Source: Natronococcus pandeyae
GTDB lineage: Archaea > Halobacteriota > Halobacteria > Halobacteriales > Natrialbaceae
Reading direction: 5' to 3'
Length of the DNA stretch: 64,000 bases
NCBI RefSeq assembly: GCF_008122205.1
Contig: NZ_PHNJ01000012.1
Coordinates: 88,939 to 152,938, forward strand
The notes beneath the pieces are model-generated. The model was given only the letters and a program-made list of their open reading frames with translations. It was not told where the DNA came from and ran no database searches. Shown here piece by piece: positions 53,108 through 62,923 of this stretch. Numbering within the stretch: position 1 is the stretch's first letter; every line of letters starts with the position of its first letter. Made by a program: the position numbers and the translations under genes.

Positions 53108-54557
53108 CTTCGTCCTCCACGTCAGCTTCGCTCAGTTCGAGCCGTTCTTCCAGGTCTTCCATCGCGGCCTCCGGCGACTTCACGCCGCGGTAGGCCCTGT
53201 TCACCTCCTGAAAGATGTACGCCGACTGCTCCGGCCAGATGTCGGTCACCGGCCGAGGAACAGCGTTGTCGCCGGCGATCTGGATGGTGTCGGCGTAGTG
53301 TGCGACGGGGCCGCTCTCTTCGGGGTCGACCTCCTCGAGCAGTTCCAGGATCGGCGGCAGCCAGCCCTGTACCTCGAAGACCGTGAGCATGACCTCCTCG
53401 GTTGCGAACGCGTCCAGTACCTGGATCGCTTCCTCTTCGTTCTCGGATGCGGGATTCAACGTCAGGTGCCAGCCGCCGAGGGCGGACGCGGGACCGCCGA
53501 GTCCGTCGTACTCGGCCTCGTCCTCTTCGACGCCGTACGGCATCGGCATCATGTCGATGTCCTCGCCCATTCCTTCGTCGTGGGCGATCGCGATCGAGTA
53601 CGGCCAGTTCCGGTGTGTCACCACGTTTCCGCCCGCGAAGGGGCCGCGAGCCTCTTCTTCGGTGTACTGGACGATCGCCGTCGGTGCGATCTGCTCGTAC
53701 CCCTCGAGGGCGTGCTCGTCCTCCTGGCCGCGGATGAACGTCCGCATCATCCGGATCGCATTCAGGACGGGTTCCTCGTTGACCGTGACGTCGCGGCCAC
53801 CTGCTTCGAACAGGTCGTCCAGTCCGCCGAAGTACGCCCCGCCCCAGGTGCTCATCACCTCGTTGAAGGTACAGCAAGCAAGCCCCTCGTACGGGGCCGC
53901 CTGCGTGGTAAAACCCGTGGCGACGCCGGTTTGGTCCCGGACGTCGGCCGCGACCTCGGAGAACTCCTGCCACGACAGTGGCTCGGTGTCCCAGTCGTCG
54001 GTGTCGTAGCCGGCCTCCTCGACGAGATCCGTGCGGTACTGCATCGTCCCGAAATCGGGGAACAGCGGCAGCGCGTGAAGCTCGTCGGTCTCCGGGTGAC
54101 GGGCGGTCTCGACCGCCGCGTCGAGGTACTCGTTCTCGATCATGTCGACGGTGTCATTCGAGAGTCGATCCTCGAGGTTCACCGTCTGTTCGCGCAGGAT
54201 GAACGGGATCGTCCACCCGCTGTCCATCATGAACACATCCGGCTGGGAGCGCTCTGCTTGCAGCGCGGACTGTGCAGCGAATCTGCGCTGCCCGGTTTCG
54301 TCGGGTCCGGTTCGAACCTCGATGGTGATATCCTCGTCGAGGCCGGCGTCCCAGAGCGCCTGATGCAGCTCTCCGTCAGGGGCCATGATGTCCTGAAAAT
54401 CAGTGTCTCCGTAGGCGATAACTGACCCTTCTTCTGCTCCCCGACCGAGACAGCCCGCCAGACCGACCGTTCCGGCGCCAGTCACCGAGGCCGCAGCGAT
54501 GAACGACCTGCGAGAGACACTGGCAGTTGTCTTTTGCCGTCTCCGATCTCGATCCAT
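53097..54557 (-). CDS. Sugar ABC substrate-binding lipoprotein (family 1)
   Basis: 486 residues. Tat lipoprotein signal (VSRRSFIAAASVTGAGTVGL then AGC). Family-1 binding domain with QPDVFMMDSGWTIPFILREQ, LPLFPDFGTMQYRTDLVEEA, EPLSWQEFSEVAADVRDQTG, GNVVTHRNWPYSIAIAHDEG and GGWHLTLNPASENEEEAIQV. An acidic C-terminus. First gene of the transporter operon, preceded by TTTATAGG (54591-54598 on the minus strand) as likely promoter. Ligand: a mono- or oligosaccharide, not deducible. Confidence 0.9.
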   Translation of the reverse strand: MDRDRRRQKTTASVSRRSFIAAASVTGAGTVGLAGCLGRGAEEGSVIAYGDTDFQDIMAPDGELHQALWDAGLDEDITIEVRTGPDETGQRRFAAQSALQAERSQPDVFMMDSGWTIPFILREQTVNLEDRLSNDTVDMIENEYLDAAVETARHPETDELHALPLFPDFGTMQYRTDLVEEAGYDTDDWDTEPLSWQEFSEVAADVRDQTGVATGFTTQAAPYEGLACCTFNEVMSTWGGAYFGGLDDLFEAGGRDVTVNEEPVLNAIRMMRTFIRGQEDEHALEGYEQIAPTAIVQYTEEEARGPFAGGNVVTHRNWPYSIAIAHDEGMGEDIDMMPMPYGVEEDEAEYDGLGGPASALGGWHLTLNPASENEEEAIQVLDAFATEEVMLTVFEVQGWLPPILELLEEVDPEESGPVAHYADTIQIAGDNAVPRPVTDIWPEQSAYIFQEVNRAYRGVKSPEAAMEDLEERLELSEADVEDEDGD

Positions 54558-54932
54558 CTTTCTTTGGGACCACGTTCACAGCCTTAATTGTTAGCCTATA
54601 AACATCATAATACCATGAAAATCTCCCTATCAGGTTCGTATAATCTTGGAATACTTGGCCAATGTGGACATATGGACAAATGACTGTGTCGCCACCTGAT
54701 ACGTCGGAGCGGAGCCGATCCCGGACCGGCGAGTGATCGGTAGCGAAGACGTGCCAGCGTGGCATCCAAATCGATCGGGATCGCTTTCAGAGACGTATCG
54801 GTCGTACCGACGCAGAGGCGGTCCGCGGCGTGGGTCACGATCGCGAACGTCTGCGGGATACGTTCCGCTGAGTCGACTGTCGTCGATCACGGAACGAGTC
54901 GATCGGGGCTGATCAGTCTCGCGTTTCGCTCG
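54558..54932. promoter_or_regulatory. Control region between trmB-type gene and the sugar operon
   Basis: 375 bases, AT-rich near 54580-54690. The sugar operon's TATA-like TTTATAGG lies about 35 bases before its start. CCAATGTGGACATATGGACAAATG (split here as CCAATGTGGACA and TATGGACAAATG) at about 54659-54682 is a repeat-like stretch that could be an operator. No gene is supported. Confidence 0.45.
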
Positions 54933-55997
54933 TCAATCGTCGATGACCGGCGGCTTGTGGCGACCGATGTGGATCTCGTGGGATTCGACGTCCTCGAGTG
55001 CGGCGACCCGACCGCCGACGGTAACCTCCGTTTCCTCTTCCGTCTCGAGGGTGATCGCGGCGACTTCCTCGCTCACCTCGAAGGAGACGTCGATGATTCG
55101 GCCGCGAACGATCCGCTGTCCGCCAACGGCGACGTCTCGCCCGACGATCGTCGCGTAGAACTCGCCGCCCTCTTCGATGATGTCTTTCACGCAGCGGCGG
55201 ATCGACGCGTACTTGCGGGGGTAGTTTCGTGGATCGCTGTCCTCGCCGAGCGTTCGCTCGGCAGTCGTCCAGAGGACGGTCCCGAAGAACCCGGAGACCA
55301 GAAAGCCGAGCGCCGAGCGGTTGAAGATGACGCCGTACCGATCCTTGTCGTCTCGAAGCGCATCCTGTGTCGCGTAGACGGAGTAGTTCCCGTCGGCGAC
55401 GGCGAGTACCGGCGTCGTAATCCCACGTCGCGCACGCGTCGTCGTCGCGACCGCGGTGTAGTCGAACGCTTCTGGATCCGGCGCTTCGGCCGCCGGCGTA
55501 ACGATCAGATCGATGCTCACGCCACTGTCGAGTGCGGCCGCGAGTTCGTCCTCGAACCGAGTGAGCAGGTCGGGCGTCAGCGACAGGGAGAGTTCGTACT
55601 CGGCGTCGTTGATGATCTCCTCGAGGTAGCGCAGGATCGTCGACCGGGACTTGACGAGCGAGACGGCCTCCGTCTCCCGGGCCGGCGCCGTGTAGCGCGC
55701 CTCGAGTTCGTCGATCATCTCCTCGAGCGAGTGCTGGACCTCGTCGAAGGCGTCGGCGGGATCGATCGCGACCACCTTCATCGGTCGGGATTCGCGGAGT
55801 TCGACCAGACCGCGATCGCTGAGACTGCGAACGGTGTCGTAGACCCGCGGCTGCGGAATATCGGTTCGGTCAGCGATCTCGCTCGCGGTCAGTTGCCCCT
55901 GCTCGAGGACGGTCAGATAGGCGTCGATCTCGTACTCGCCGAGGTTGAATCGATCCCCGACGTGCTCGACCGTCGAGCGAAGTTCGTCTGGTGCCAT
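54933..55997 (-). CDS. TrmB family sugar-responsive regulator
   Basis: 354 residues from the ATG at 55995-55997. N-terminal winged helix ([39 protein letters not shown]), a short coiled coil, then the TrmB effector domain (about 110-250, [20 protein letters not shown]) and a C-terminal beta domain. Haloarchaeal TrmB proteins bind sugar and switch transport and gluconeogenic genes. It lies directly upstream of the ABC operon in the same orientation, so it is the likely local regulator. Confidence 0.9.
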   Translation of the reverse strand: MAPDELRSTVEHVGDRFNLGEYEIDAYLTVLEQGQLTASEIADRTDIPQPRVYDTVRSLSDRGLVELRESRPMKVVAIDPADAFDEVQHSLEEMIDELEARYTAPARETEAVSLVKSRSTILRYLEEIINDAEYELSLSLTPDLLTRFEDELAAALDSGVSIDLIVTPAAEAPDPEAFDYTAVATTTRARRGITTPVLAVADGNYSVYATQDALRDDKDRYGVIFNRSALGFLVSGFFGTVLWTTAERTLGEDSDPRNYPRKYASIRRCVKDIIEEGGEFYATIVGRDVAVGGQRIVRGRIIDVSFEVSEEVAAITLETEEETEVTVGGRVAALEDVESHEIHIGRHKPPVIDD

Positions 55998-56128
55998 ACG
56001 TGTTCGCAGTATTCCAACGAATAAATGATTTATTCTAACTCGAGTAGCATCGCGTTTCGAAACGGCGTTATCGGTCGGCAAGCGAGAGGGTCAGAACCCT
56101 TAACCACGATGGCCATGAGAGTGTTGCC

Positions 56129-57121
56129 ATGCTCGAGGACGACCCGATGAACGAGAGCGCCGCGGTCGAAGCGGTCAGCGACGTGGTTCCCACGGTCGTC
56201 CCGGAGTTCGTCGTCGCGCTCGCTCTCGCCACGTTCGTCCTCGTCGTTGGCTGGTACCTCTCGAAACTCGTCGTTCGGCTCACCGGCCGAACCGTCGCGC
56301 GTCGAATCGAACGACCGAGCGTCACGCGAACCGTTCTACGCGCCGTCAGAGCGTCCGTTCTGGTGGTGACGCTCGTCGTCGTCGCCAGCATTTTCGGCGT
56401 CGGTGGGACGGAGATCTTCCTCTCGGTGACCGTCATCTCGGCCGTGATCGCGGTCGTGCTCGCGCCGCTGGTCGGGAGCTTCATCAACGGGCTGTTCGTC
56501 ATCGCCGACCGGCCGTACGAGATCGGCGACATGATCGAGATCACCGACGAGGGTCACAGGGGGTTCGTCGAGGACATCACGATCCGATACACCAAAATCT
56601 TCACCCTCCAGAACACGTTCATCGTCATCCCGAACTCCGACATTCAGGAGCGGGACGTGATCAACTACTCCGCCGAGGACGAACGCACGCGACTTACGCT
56701 GGAGTTCGAAGTCACCTACGAGTGCGACCTCGAGACCGCCCGAAGCCTGGCCGAGCGCGCGGCCCGGTCCGTCGAGGTCGTCATCACGGGCGGTCCCGAC
56801 ATTCGAATCGGGAGCGCTCGATACGGGGCCGCACCGTCCTGTACTATCAAGGAGTACGGCGATAACGGCGTCGTGCTGGAACTGTTCTTCTGGGTCCAGC
56901 ACCCGTACAAACTGTCCGTTGCCCGCTCGGCCGTACAGACGGCTATCTGGGAGCGGTTTGCGGACGCCGACATCGAGTTCGCCTATCCGCACCGCCACCA
57001 CGTCTTCGACGAACACAGCGGCACCGCACAGATGGCCGTCGACGAACCCAGTCTGGATCGGTCGAGTGCCGATTCGCCGGTCGATCCGGCCGAGGGTTCG
57101 ACTGATGGCGGCGACCGGTAA
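56129..57121 (+). CDS. MscS-family mechanosensitive channel
   Basis: 330 residues. Three N-terminal helices; the pore-lining third helix region is TVISAVIAVVLAPLVGSFIN. The beta domain begins with LFVIADRPYEIGDMIEITDE and includes GFVEDITIRYTKI and VIPNSDIQERDVINYS, the classic MscS core. The C-terminal alpha/beta domain has VLELFFWVQHPYKLSVARSA. The channel releases solutes on osmotic downshock. The tail is acidic and variable. Confidence 0.92.
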   Translation: MLEDDPMNESAAVEAVSDVVPTVVPEFVVALALATFVLVVGWYLSKLVVRLTGRTVARRIERPSVTRTVLRAVRASVLVVTLVVVASIFGVGGTEIFLSVTVISAVIAVVLAPLVGSFINGLFVIADRPYEIGDMIEITDEGHRGFVEDITIRYTKIFTLQNTFIVIPNSDIQERDVINYSAEDERTRLTLEFEVTYECDLETARSLAERAARSVEVVITGGPDIRIGSARYGAAPSCTIKEYGDNGVVLELFFWVQHPYKLSVARSAVQTAIWERFADADIEFAYPHRHHVFDEHSGTAQMAVDEPSLDRSSADSPVDPAEGSTDGGDR

Positions 57122-57149
57122 GTAAAATGGAGTGAGAACGTAGACAGAG

Positions 57150-57563
57150 CTACGTCGCGCGCGCGCTCTCGACGGTGATAACCTCGCAGTCCAGATGCGT
57201 GCGCAGGTAGCGGTCGATGTCCGGATTGTCGGTGAACCGGCGGAAGAGCCGACGCAGTCGGCTTGCCTGCTGGCTTCCGATGACTACGGCATCGGCTTCC
57301 TCGGCGGCAACCTCGTCGAGGATGCTCTCCTCGACGAGAAAGCCCGTTCGAACGACGTACCGCGCGTTCTCGAGTCGGCCGAACGTCGATTCGACGGCGT
57401 TTTTGAGGTCGATTCGCGTCACTTTCTTCCCGTTCTGGTAGAGGTCGACGTGGAGGACGGTCAACGCGGCGTCGCGTTCGCGCGCGACCTCGATCGCCCG
57501 CTCGAGCGTCCGGCGCGAGTGCTTCGACAGGGGATACCGGACGGGAACCACGACCAGCGTCAT
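57150..57563 (-). CDS. Universal stress protein (UspA family)
   Basis: 137 residues from the ATG at 57561-57563. Opens TLVVVPVRYPLSKHSRRTLE RAIEVA, and has LTVLHVDLYQNGKKV and EADAVVIGSQQASRLRRLFR. The ATP signature is partly changed (GSQQASRLRR in place of GSHGxxG), so nucleotide binding is uncertain. Convergent with mscS with a 28-base gap. Confidence 0.82.
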   Translation of the reverse strand: MTLVVVPVRYPLSKHSRRTLERAIEVARERDAALTVLHVDLYQNGKKVTRIDLKNAVESTFGRLENARYVVRTGFLVEESILDEVAAEEADAVVIGSQQASRLRRLFRRFTDNPDIDRYLRTHLDCEVITVESARAT

Positions 57564-57701
57564 CACCCAATTGAACGATACCTGGCCGGGTAAACCTTTC
57601 AGTTAGGACAGTCCGGGTTGTGAACGTATCGCACGTTACGGTTCGACGACAGTCGATTCCGGAGAGACAGTCATTTACTGCGAGCGACGATATGGGGAGA
57701 T

Positions 57702-57941
57702 ATGGAAACGAGGTCGACCGAGGACGGCAATACCGTCTACGTCTCGACGACAGACGGCGATAGAGGCTCCAAGGGGCCATTTCTCGTCGCATACGAGACG
57801 CCGGATGCGGAGCGACGGTACGGCTGGTACTGTACCAACTGCGAGAGCTTCGACAACGCGATGGATTCGATGGGCCGAATCCAGTGCAACCAGTGTGGGA
57901 ACTTCCGGAAACCGACCGAGTGGGACGCGGCACACGAGTAG
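57702..57941 (+). CDS. DUF5816 family small zinc-ribbon protein
   Basis: 79 residues. The family's hallmark is a zinc ribbon near the end: GWYCTNCESFDNAMDSMGRI then QCNQCGNFRKPTEWDAAHE. The N-terminal half is a short beta region (FLVAYETPDAERRYG). Widespread and highly conserved in haloarchaea, function unknown. Monocistronic. Confidence 0.85.
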   Translation: METRSTEDGNTVYVSTTDGDRGSKGPFLVAYETPDAERRYGWYCTNCESFDNAMDSMGRIQCNQCGNFRKPTEWDAAHE

Positions 57942-58169
57942 GTTTGGTTCCGGGATATCGCGAGGCGGTCGGTTCCGCGATACAACCAACCGCCGGATTC
58001 CCACCCCGACGGCTTCGGCGACAATCGCTACTTACTGTCCACCGATCGCGGTCCATCGTTTGCATCTGTTGTCCAAAATCCTCGTATTTCGTTTCATCAC
58101 ACGTCGTTCGCGCCGAAGGACTGTGCAGGACCAACGTTTATGAGGTATGCCACCGTAAGTAGCAATTGA

Positions 58170-58490
58170 ATGGGTCCTGTTAACATGCGACTCGTCGAGC
58201 AGGCCAGGTCGATCTTCGCCGACATGGGTTACACCGTCGAAGGCAACGGCCCCGAGTTCCGTGCCGAACGCAAATGGAAGGTCGTTCACGTCAGTACGGT
58301 CCTCGAACTCGACGAACTTCCGCCAGCCACCGGCCAGTTCCACTGCTTCGTCGCCCAACCCGAGGACGCGGACAGCCTCGAAGCAAAACTCGAGCGAATG
58401 AACCCGAACTACGAGTGGGCGATCATCGTCGTCGACGGCGACGACTATCAGGTCGAACGCGCGCCGCCCGGTCCGCACGTCTCCGCCTGA
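58170..58490 (+). CDS. DUF7116-type haloarchaeal protein
   Basis: 106 residues, ATG at 58170 with TTTATGAG about 28 bases upstream. Conserved-looking blocks: VEQARSIFADMGYTVEGNGP, EFRAERKWKVVHVSTV and NPNYEWAIIVVDGDDYQVER. Small alpha/beta fold of unknown role found across haloarchaea. Family name is from memory. Confidence 0.78.
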   Translation: MGPVNMRLVEQARSIFADMGYTVEGNGPEFRAERKWKVVHVSTVLELDELPPATGQFHCFVAQPEDADSLEAKLERMNPNYEWAIIVVDGDDYQVERAPPGPHVSA

Positions 58491-58540
58491 GCAGCCCCGA
58501 ATCACTCGTTTTCAAAACAGTTACGCGGAGCGAGGAGTCG

Positions 58541-59743
58541 TTACTCGAGCGCCCCGCGCGTCGCCGTCACGCCCGCGCCGGGATCGACGTCCGCTCCCAT
58601 CGACTCGAGGACGTCACCCAGCGCTGTCACCGCGTAAATGACGTTCTGCGGTCGCGCGGAGTGGCCCATACAGCCGATCCGGAAGATCTCGCCGTCCAGA
58701 TCGCCGAGTCCGCTGGCGATCTCGAGGTCGTAGCGCTCGAGTAACTCACCACAGACCTCGCCGTCGTCGATCCCGTCGGGGACGCGGACGGCGTTCAGGC
58801 TCGGCAGCCAGTACTCGTCGGGCGCGTTCATCTCGAGTCCCATTCCCTCGACGCCCGCTTTCAGCGCGCCGGCCAGTCGTTCGTGGCGTTCCCAGCGCTC
58901 TTCGATCCCCTCTTCGGCGACGAGTCGCAGCGCCTCGCGGATCGCGTAGACGTTCGTGATCGGCGCGGTGTGGTGGTAAGCCCGTTCGTCCCCCCAGTAG
59001 CCCTCGAGCAGGGAGAGATCGAGGTACCACGAGCGGGGGTCTTCCTCGCGCGAGAGGACTTTGTCCATCGCGTCGTCCGACAGCGTCAGGGGGCTCGCGC
59101 CCGGCGGACAGGAGAGACACTTCTGGGGGCCCGCGTAGGCGACGTCGACGTCCCACTCGTCGACCCGGAGTTCGACGCCGCCGATCGAGGTGACGGTGTC
59201 GGCGATCACGAGCGCGTCGTGGTCGTGAGCCGCGGCGGTGAGTTCCGGCACGTTCGGCTGGAGGACGCCCGTGCTGGTCTCGGCGTGAACGAACCCGAAG
59301 ACGTCGGGATCGTGTTCGGCCAGGGCGTCGGAAACCTGCGCAGGGTCGAGCGGCTCGCCCCACGGCGCATCGACCTCGACGACCTCGCCGCCGGCGCGGC
59401 GGGCCATCGACGCCATTCGGCCGCCGAAGTAGCCGTTCGTCGGCACGAGCATGGTGTCGCCCGGCTCGACGACGTTTCCGATTGCGGCTTCCATCGCGGC
59501 TGACCCGGTCCCCGAAACGGGGATCGTCCACCGGTTGTCCGTCCGGAACGTGTACCGCAGCAGCTCCTGGACCTCGTCCATGATCTCGACGAACGACGGG
59601 TCGAGATGACCGACGAGCGGCGTGCTCATTGCCCGGAGCACGCGGGGATGCACGTCGCTCGGCCCTGGTCCCATCAGGGTTCGGTTCGGCGGCGTCAGTT
59701 CGTCGGTCTCGGGTACGTCCATCGAATCGTCGGCACCTGCCAT
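58541..59743 (-). CDS. PLP-dependent alanine-glyoxylate/serine-pyruvate aminotransferase
   Basis: 400 residues from the ATG at 59741-59743. Class V aminotransferase fold: NRTLMGPGPSDVHPRVLRAM, VSGTGSAAMEAAIGNVVEPG, FVHAETSTGVLQPNVPELT, VIADTVTSIGGVELRVDEWD (PLP ring Asp) and AYAGPQKCLSCPPGASPL with the Schiff-base Lys at about 202. It moves amino groups between Ala or Ser and glyoxylate. Single gene, convergent with the DUF7116-type gene. Confidence 0.92.
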   Translation of the reverse strand: MAGADDSMDVPETDELTPPNRTLMGPGPSDVHPRVLRAMSTPLVGHLDPSFVEIMDEVQELLRYTFRTDNRWTIPVSGTGSAAMEAAIGNVVEPGDTMLVPTNGYFGGRMASMARRAGGEVVEVDAPWGEPLDPAQVSDALAEHDPDVFGFVHAETSTGVLQPNVPELTAAAHDHDALVIADTVTSIGGVELRVDEWDVDVAYAGPQKCLSCPPGASPLTLSDDAMDKVLSREEDPRSWYLDLSLLEGYWGDERAYHHTAPITNVYAIREALRLVAEEGIEERWERHERLAGALKAGVEGMGLEMNAPDEYWLPSLNAVRVPDGIDDGEVCGELLERYDLEIASGLGDLDGEIFRIGCMGHSARPQNVIYAVTALGDVLESMGADVDPGAGVTATRGALE

Positions 59744-59911
59744 GCCACGTAGTGGGACGGGGATCCTCAAAAACGTTCACCGACCGGCGAACGATACCAC
59801 TACCGGACTCGGGCGATCGTCCGTCTCGAGTCGTGGTCGGGTGTGGATCGGTCGCATCTTGCTATCACTAGCCGTACTTTGAATACCTCTCACAGTGTAC
59901 CGTAGCCAGCA

Positions 59912-60112
59912 ATGGTATTCAAGAAGATCACACTGATCGGAACGAGTACGGAAAGCTTCGACGCTGCCGCCGACGACGCAATCGACCGCGCCGAAGACAC
60001 GCTCCAGAACGTCTACTGGGTCGAGGTCGACGAACTCGGCGTCGAGATCGCGAGCGTCGACGACCGACAGTACCAGGCGGAGGTCACCGTCGCCTTCGAA
60101 CTCGAGGACTGA
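59912..60112 (+). CDS. Dodecin (flavin-binding)
   Basis: 66 residues: [60 protein letters not shown]. The aromatic Trp (in VYWVEVDE) and Gln (in DRQYQAEV) that stack on flavin are present. Dodecins form dodecamers that store riboflavin or lumichrome in haloarchaea. TATA-like TTTGAATAC about 28-30 bases upstream. Confidence 0.94.
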   Translation: MVFKKITLIGTSTESFDAAADDAIDRAEDTLQNVYWVEVDELGVEIASVDDRQYQAEVTVAFELED

Positions 60113-60219
60113 GGCCGCCTCGAGCGTCGATCACCGCCGACTCTAAATGATCGCGATGCGTTCCTCGAAAAGAGCTGTACTGAGACGGGACTGTTCGTGG
60201 TGACGAGTTCGAAAACGGA

Positions 60220-60594
60220 CTACGTCCGGAACGACTCGCCACAGCCGCACTCGCTGACGACGTTCGGGTTCTCGACGTGGAACCCTTCGGCCTGCAGGCC
60301 CTCCTCGTAGTCGAGAATGCTGCCTTCGATGTACTTCAGGCTCGCCGGATCGACGAACACGCGCAGCTCGTGGTGTTTGTAGATCGTGTCGTCCTCGTCG
60401 GGGGCGTCGTCGAACCGCATTCCGTAGGAGAGACCGGCGCAGCCACCCTGCTGGACGAAGAGTCGAAGCCCCGCCTCACCGGCGTCGAGACCCTCGCTTT
60501 CGAGCAAGGAGAGTGCCTGTTCGGCCGCTATTTCCGTCACCTCGATCTCGGGACGAGCGTCCGCGGTCCCACTGTCCGCGCTATCCGTGCTCAT
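60220..60594 (-). CDS. HesB/IscA/ErpA-type iron-sulfur assembly protein
   Basis: 124 residues. After an acidic N-terminal extension, the A-type carrier core EVTEIAAEQALSLLESEGLD, LRLFVQQGGCAGLSYGMRFD (first Cys) and ESECGCGESF-like end (SECGCGESFRT, CxC pair). All three cluster-binding cysteines are present. It delivers Fe-S clusters to apoproteins. Convergent with dodecin. Confidence 0.92.
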   Translation of the reverse strand: MSTDSADSGTADARPEIEVTEIAAEQALSLLESEGLDAGEAGLRLFVQQGGCAGLSYGMRFDDAPDEDDTIYKHHELRVFVDPASLKYIEGSILDYEEGLQAEGFHVENPNVVSECGCGESFRT

Positions 60595-60774
60595 GTAGTA
60601 CCCTTCCGGCGCAACGGTGTTAACCTTGACGCCGCGAGAACACGGTACTGACAGCGCCGGCGCTAGCCGTATCGGTCCGGAGACGACGATCTGCCGGCGA
60701 CTCGATCTCTCGTCGTTCCACGCGCGCTCTCGCGTTAGCGACGTCGATTCCCGCCGTCGTCGCTTGGACTCGCC

Positions 60775-60990
60775 CTACACTCGTGATCGCTGCTGGACCG
60801 ACCGATAGTACGTCCCGAACAGCCGTTCGTCGTTTGCCGAGAGTTCGACGTTGTTCTCGGCTAGCAACTCGATCATCCGTTCGATCTCGCACTCGTACCA
60901 CATCGAGAGGAGTCGGACGTTTTTCTGCGCGTAATCGTAGTTACGTTCGAGGACGCGTGCATCGGTCGGGTCGACCTCACACGGTTCCAT
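60775..60990 (-). CDS. Small haloarchaeal protein, unknown
   Basis: 71 residues: CEVDPTDARVLERNYDYAQK, NVRLLSMWYECEIERMIELL, then AENNVELSANDERLFGTYYR. Mainly helical and soluble, with coding-like amphipathic helices and a clean ATG. Not recognised. The preceding 180 bases (60595-60774) hold no supported gene. Confidence 0.65.
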   Translation of the reverse strand: MEPCEVDPTDARVLERNYDYAQKNVRLLSMWYECEIERMIELLAENNVELSANDERLFGTYYRSVQQRSRV

Positions 60991-61077
60991 CTCTTCTCGT
61001 ACTCTGTTATGCAGCTACGTAAAACCAATCGCAGATTAGTGACGTGTGTGGTAACTCCTACCTCGCGTAGGGCCGGA

Positions 61078-62376
61078 TTACGAGTCGTCGACGGGATCGG
61101 TTTCGAGTCGGAGCCGGACGCTCTCGGCGTGGGCCTCGAGTCCTTCCGCCTCGGCGAGGCTCGTGATCGTCCCTCCGAGGTCGGCGAGTCCCTCGCCCGA
61201 GAGCCGCTGGACGGTCGTCGACCGCAGGAAGGTTTCGACCGAGAGCCCGCCCGTCACGCGCGCACCGCCGTTCGTCGGCAGGACGTGGTTGGTGCCGCTG
61301 GCGTAGTCGCCCGCGGCGACCGGCGTGTTCGGGCCGAGGAAGACGCTGCCGGCGCTGTCGATCCGCTCGAGGATCGACTCGTCGTCGGCGGCGAGGATCG
61401 AGAGGTGTTCGGGGGCGTAGGACTCGGTAAAGAGGATCGCCTCGCTCATCGACCGGGCGAGCAGGACGCCGCTGGCGTCGTTCGCGAGGGTCTCGCGGAT
61501 CACGTCCTCGCGCTCGCGCTCGCTCGCCTGTTCGTCGACGGCGTCGGTGACTGCCTCGGCGGTCGCCTCGTCGTCGGTGACGGCGACGACCGACGCGTTC
61601 GGATCGTGCTCGGCCTGGGCGACCAGTTCGCTCGCGACGAGTTCGGCGTCCGCAGTTTCGTCGGCGACGACGACGACCTCGCTCGGGCCCGCGAGGAAGT
61701 CGATCTCGACGTCGCCGCGAACTTCGGCCTTGGCTGCGGTAACCCACCGGTTTCCGGGACCGACGATCTTCTGAACGCGGGTGATCGTCTCTGTCCCGTA
61801 CGCCAGCCCCGCGATGGCCTGTGCACCGCCGACACTGAAGACCTCGTCCGCGCCAGCGACGTGGATCGCGGCCAGCGTCACCGGGTTGAGTTCCTCTGCT
61901 GGGGGCGTGACGACCGTCACGTGGTCGACGCCCGCGACGACCGCCGGGACGACGCCCATGATCGCGCTCGAGGGGTACGCCGCCGAGCCGCCGGGGACGT
62001 AGACGCCGACGCGCTCGAGCGGTCGAAAGCGACGACCGAGTTCTCTCCCGTCGTCGAACTCCTCGCGCCAGTCCGTCGGAAGCTGCGCCTCGTGGAACTC
62101 TCTGACGTTCTCGGCGGCCGTCTCGATCGATTCCAGCAGGTCGTCGTCCAGTTCCTCGGCGGCTCGTTCGCAGTCGTCGGTGATCTCGAGGTTCCCGACC
62201 TGGACGTCGTCGAACTCGGTGGTAAACTCGCGAACGGCGACGTCGCCCTCCTCGCGAACCCGGTCGACGATCTCCCGAACGTCTCCCCTGACCGACTCGA
62301 TGCCGGCGTCGCGTTCGAAGAGGGCGACGCGGTCGTCCGGCCCGAGGTCGGCGATCTCCCGCACATCGACTGTCAT
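61078..62376 (-). CDS. hisD: Histidinol dehydrogenase
   Basis: 432 residues from the ATG at 62374-62376. HisD signatures: [81 protein letters not shown] and [18 protein letters not shown]. It makes histidine from histidinol in two NAD steps with a zinc site. Other his genes are not adjacent, as usual in haloarchaea. Confidence 0.96.
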   Translation of the reverse strand: MTVDVREIADLGPDDRVALFERDAGIESVRGDVREIVDRVREEGDVAVREFTTEFDDVQVGNLEITDDCERAAEELDDDLLESIETAAENVREFHEAQLPTDWREEFDDGRELGRRFRPLERVGVYVPGGSAAYPSSAIMGVVPAVVAGVDHVTVVTPPAEELNPVTLAAIHVAGADEVFSVGGAQAIAGLAYGTETITRVQKIVGPGNRWVTAAKAEVRGDVEIDFLAGPSEVVVVADETADAELVASELVAQAEHDPNASVVAVTDDEATAEAVTDAVDEQASEREREDVIRETLANDASGVLLARSMSEAILFTESYAPEHLSILAADDESILERIDSAGSVFLGPNTPVAAGDYASGTNHVLPTNGGARVTGGLSVETFLRSTTVQRLSGEGLADLGGTITSLAEAEGLEAHAESVRLRLETDPVDDS

Positions 62377-62413
62377 ACCCTGCCTTCGCGTGGCGATCGA
62401 AAAACCGTTTTCA

Positions 62414-62635
62414 TCACGGCTCCGAGTTCTCGATCTTCCAGATCCCCGTCGCATCGAGGGTCGCCCTGACGAAGAGATAGACCAGGAGTACGAATCCGAC
62501 GACGGCGAACGGCGCCTGGAGCAACTCTGCGACGCCCCGACCGAAGACAAGTTGGCTGAAGCCCCGAACGAAGAAGCTCAGGATAACGAGTCCCAACGCG
62601 ACGATGGCGAGTTTGACGAACCCGGATCGGTCCAT
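62414..62635 (-). CDS. Small two-helix membrane protein
   Basis: 73 residues with two membrane segments (KLAIVALGLVILSFFVRGFS and APFAVVGFVLLVYLFVRATL) and a short polar end. Ends 37 bases upstream of hisD on the same strand and may share its transcript. Function unknown. Confidence 0.75.
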   Translation of the reverse strand: MDRSGFVKLAIVALGLVILSFFVRGFSQLVFGRGVAELLQAPFAVVGFVLLVYLFVRATLDATGIWKIENSEP

Positions 62636-62923
62636 GTGTCGACGTACGCGCAGGACCGCTAAACCGTACCGGTTACGCGTTTCATCCGACGGTCGCGCTC
62701 ACTGTGCACAGCTTCCGACCTGCCCGTTGGCAGCACGACAAAACGCTCGTCGAGCGTCGGCGCTCGGATGTCGAATCCCGGGATGCCACTCACCTCGGGC
62801 CGTAGCGCATTTTTCGGTTGTACTTCGCGTGCGCGCGAAGCGCGAGACGCGTAGTGCAGTACGCTCGCACCGCGAGCACACAGGCGTCGCATAACTATCC
62901 GCTCCCCGCGTGGACCTCCGGCT

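Noticed and set aside
60620..60774. Minus-strand frame upstream of the IscA-type gene
   Set aside because: Arg-rich, no motif; intergenic.
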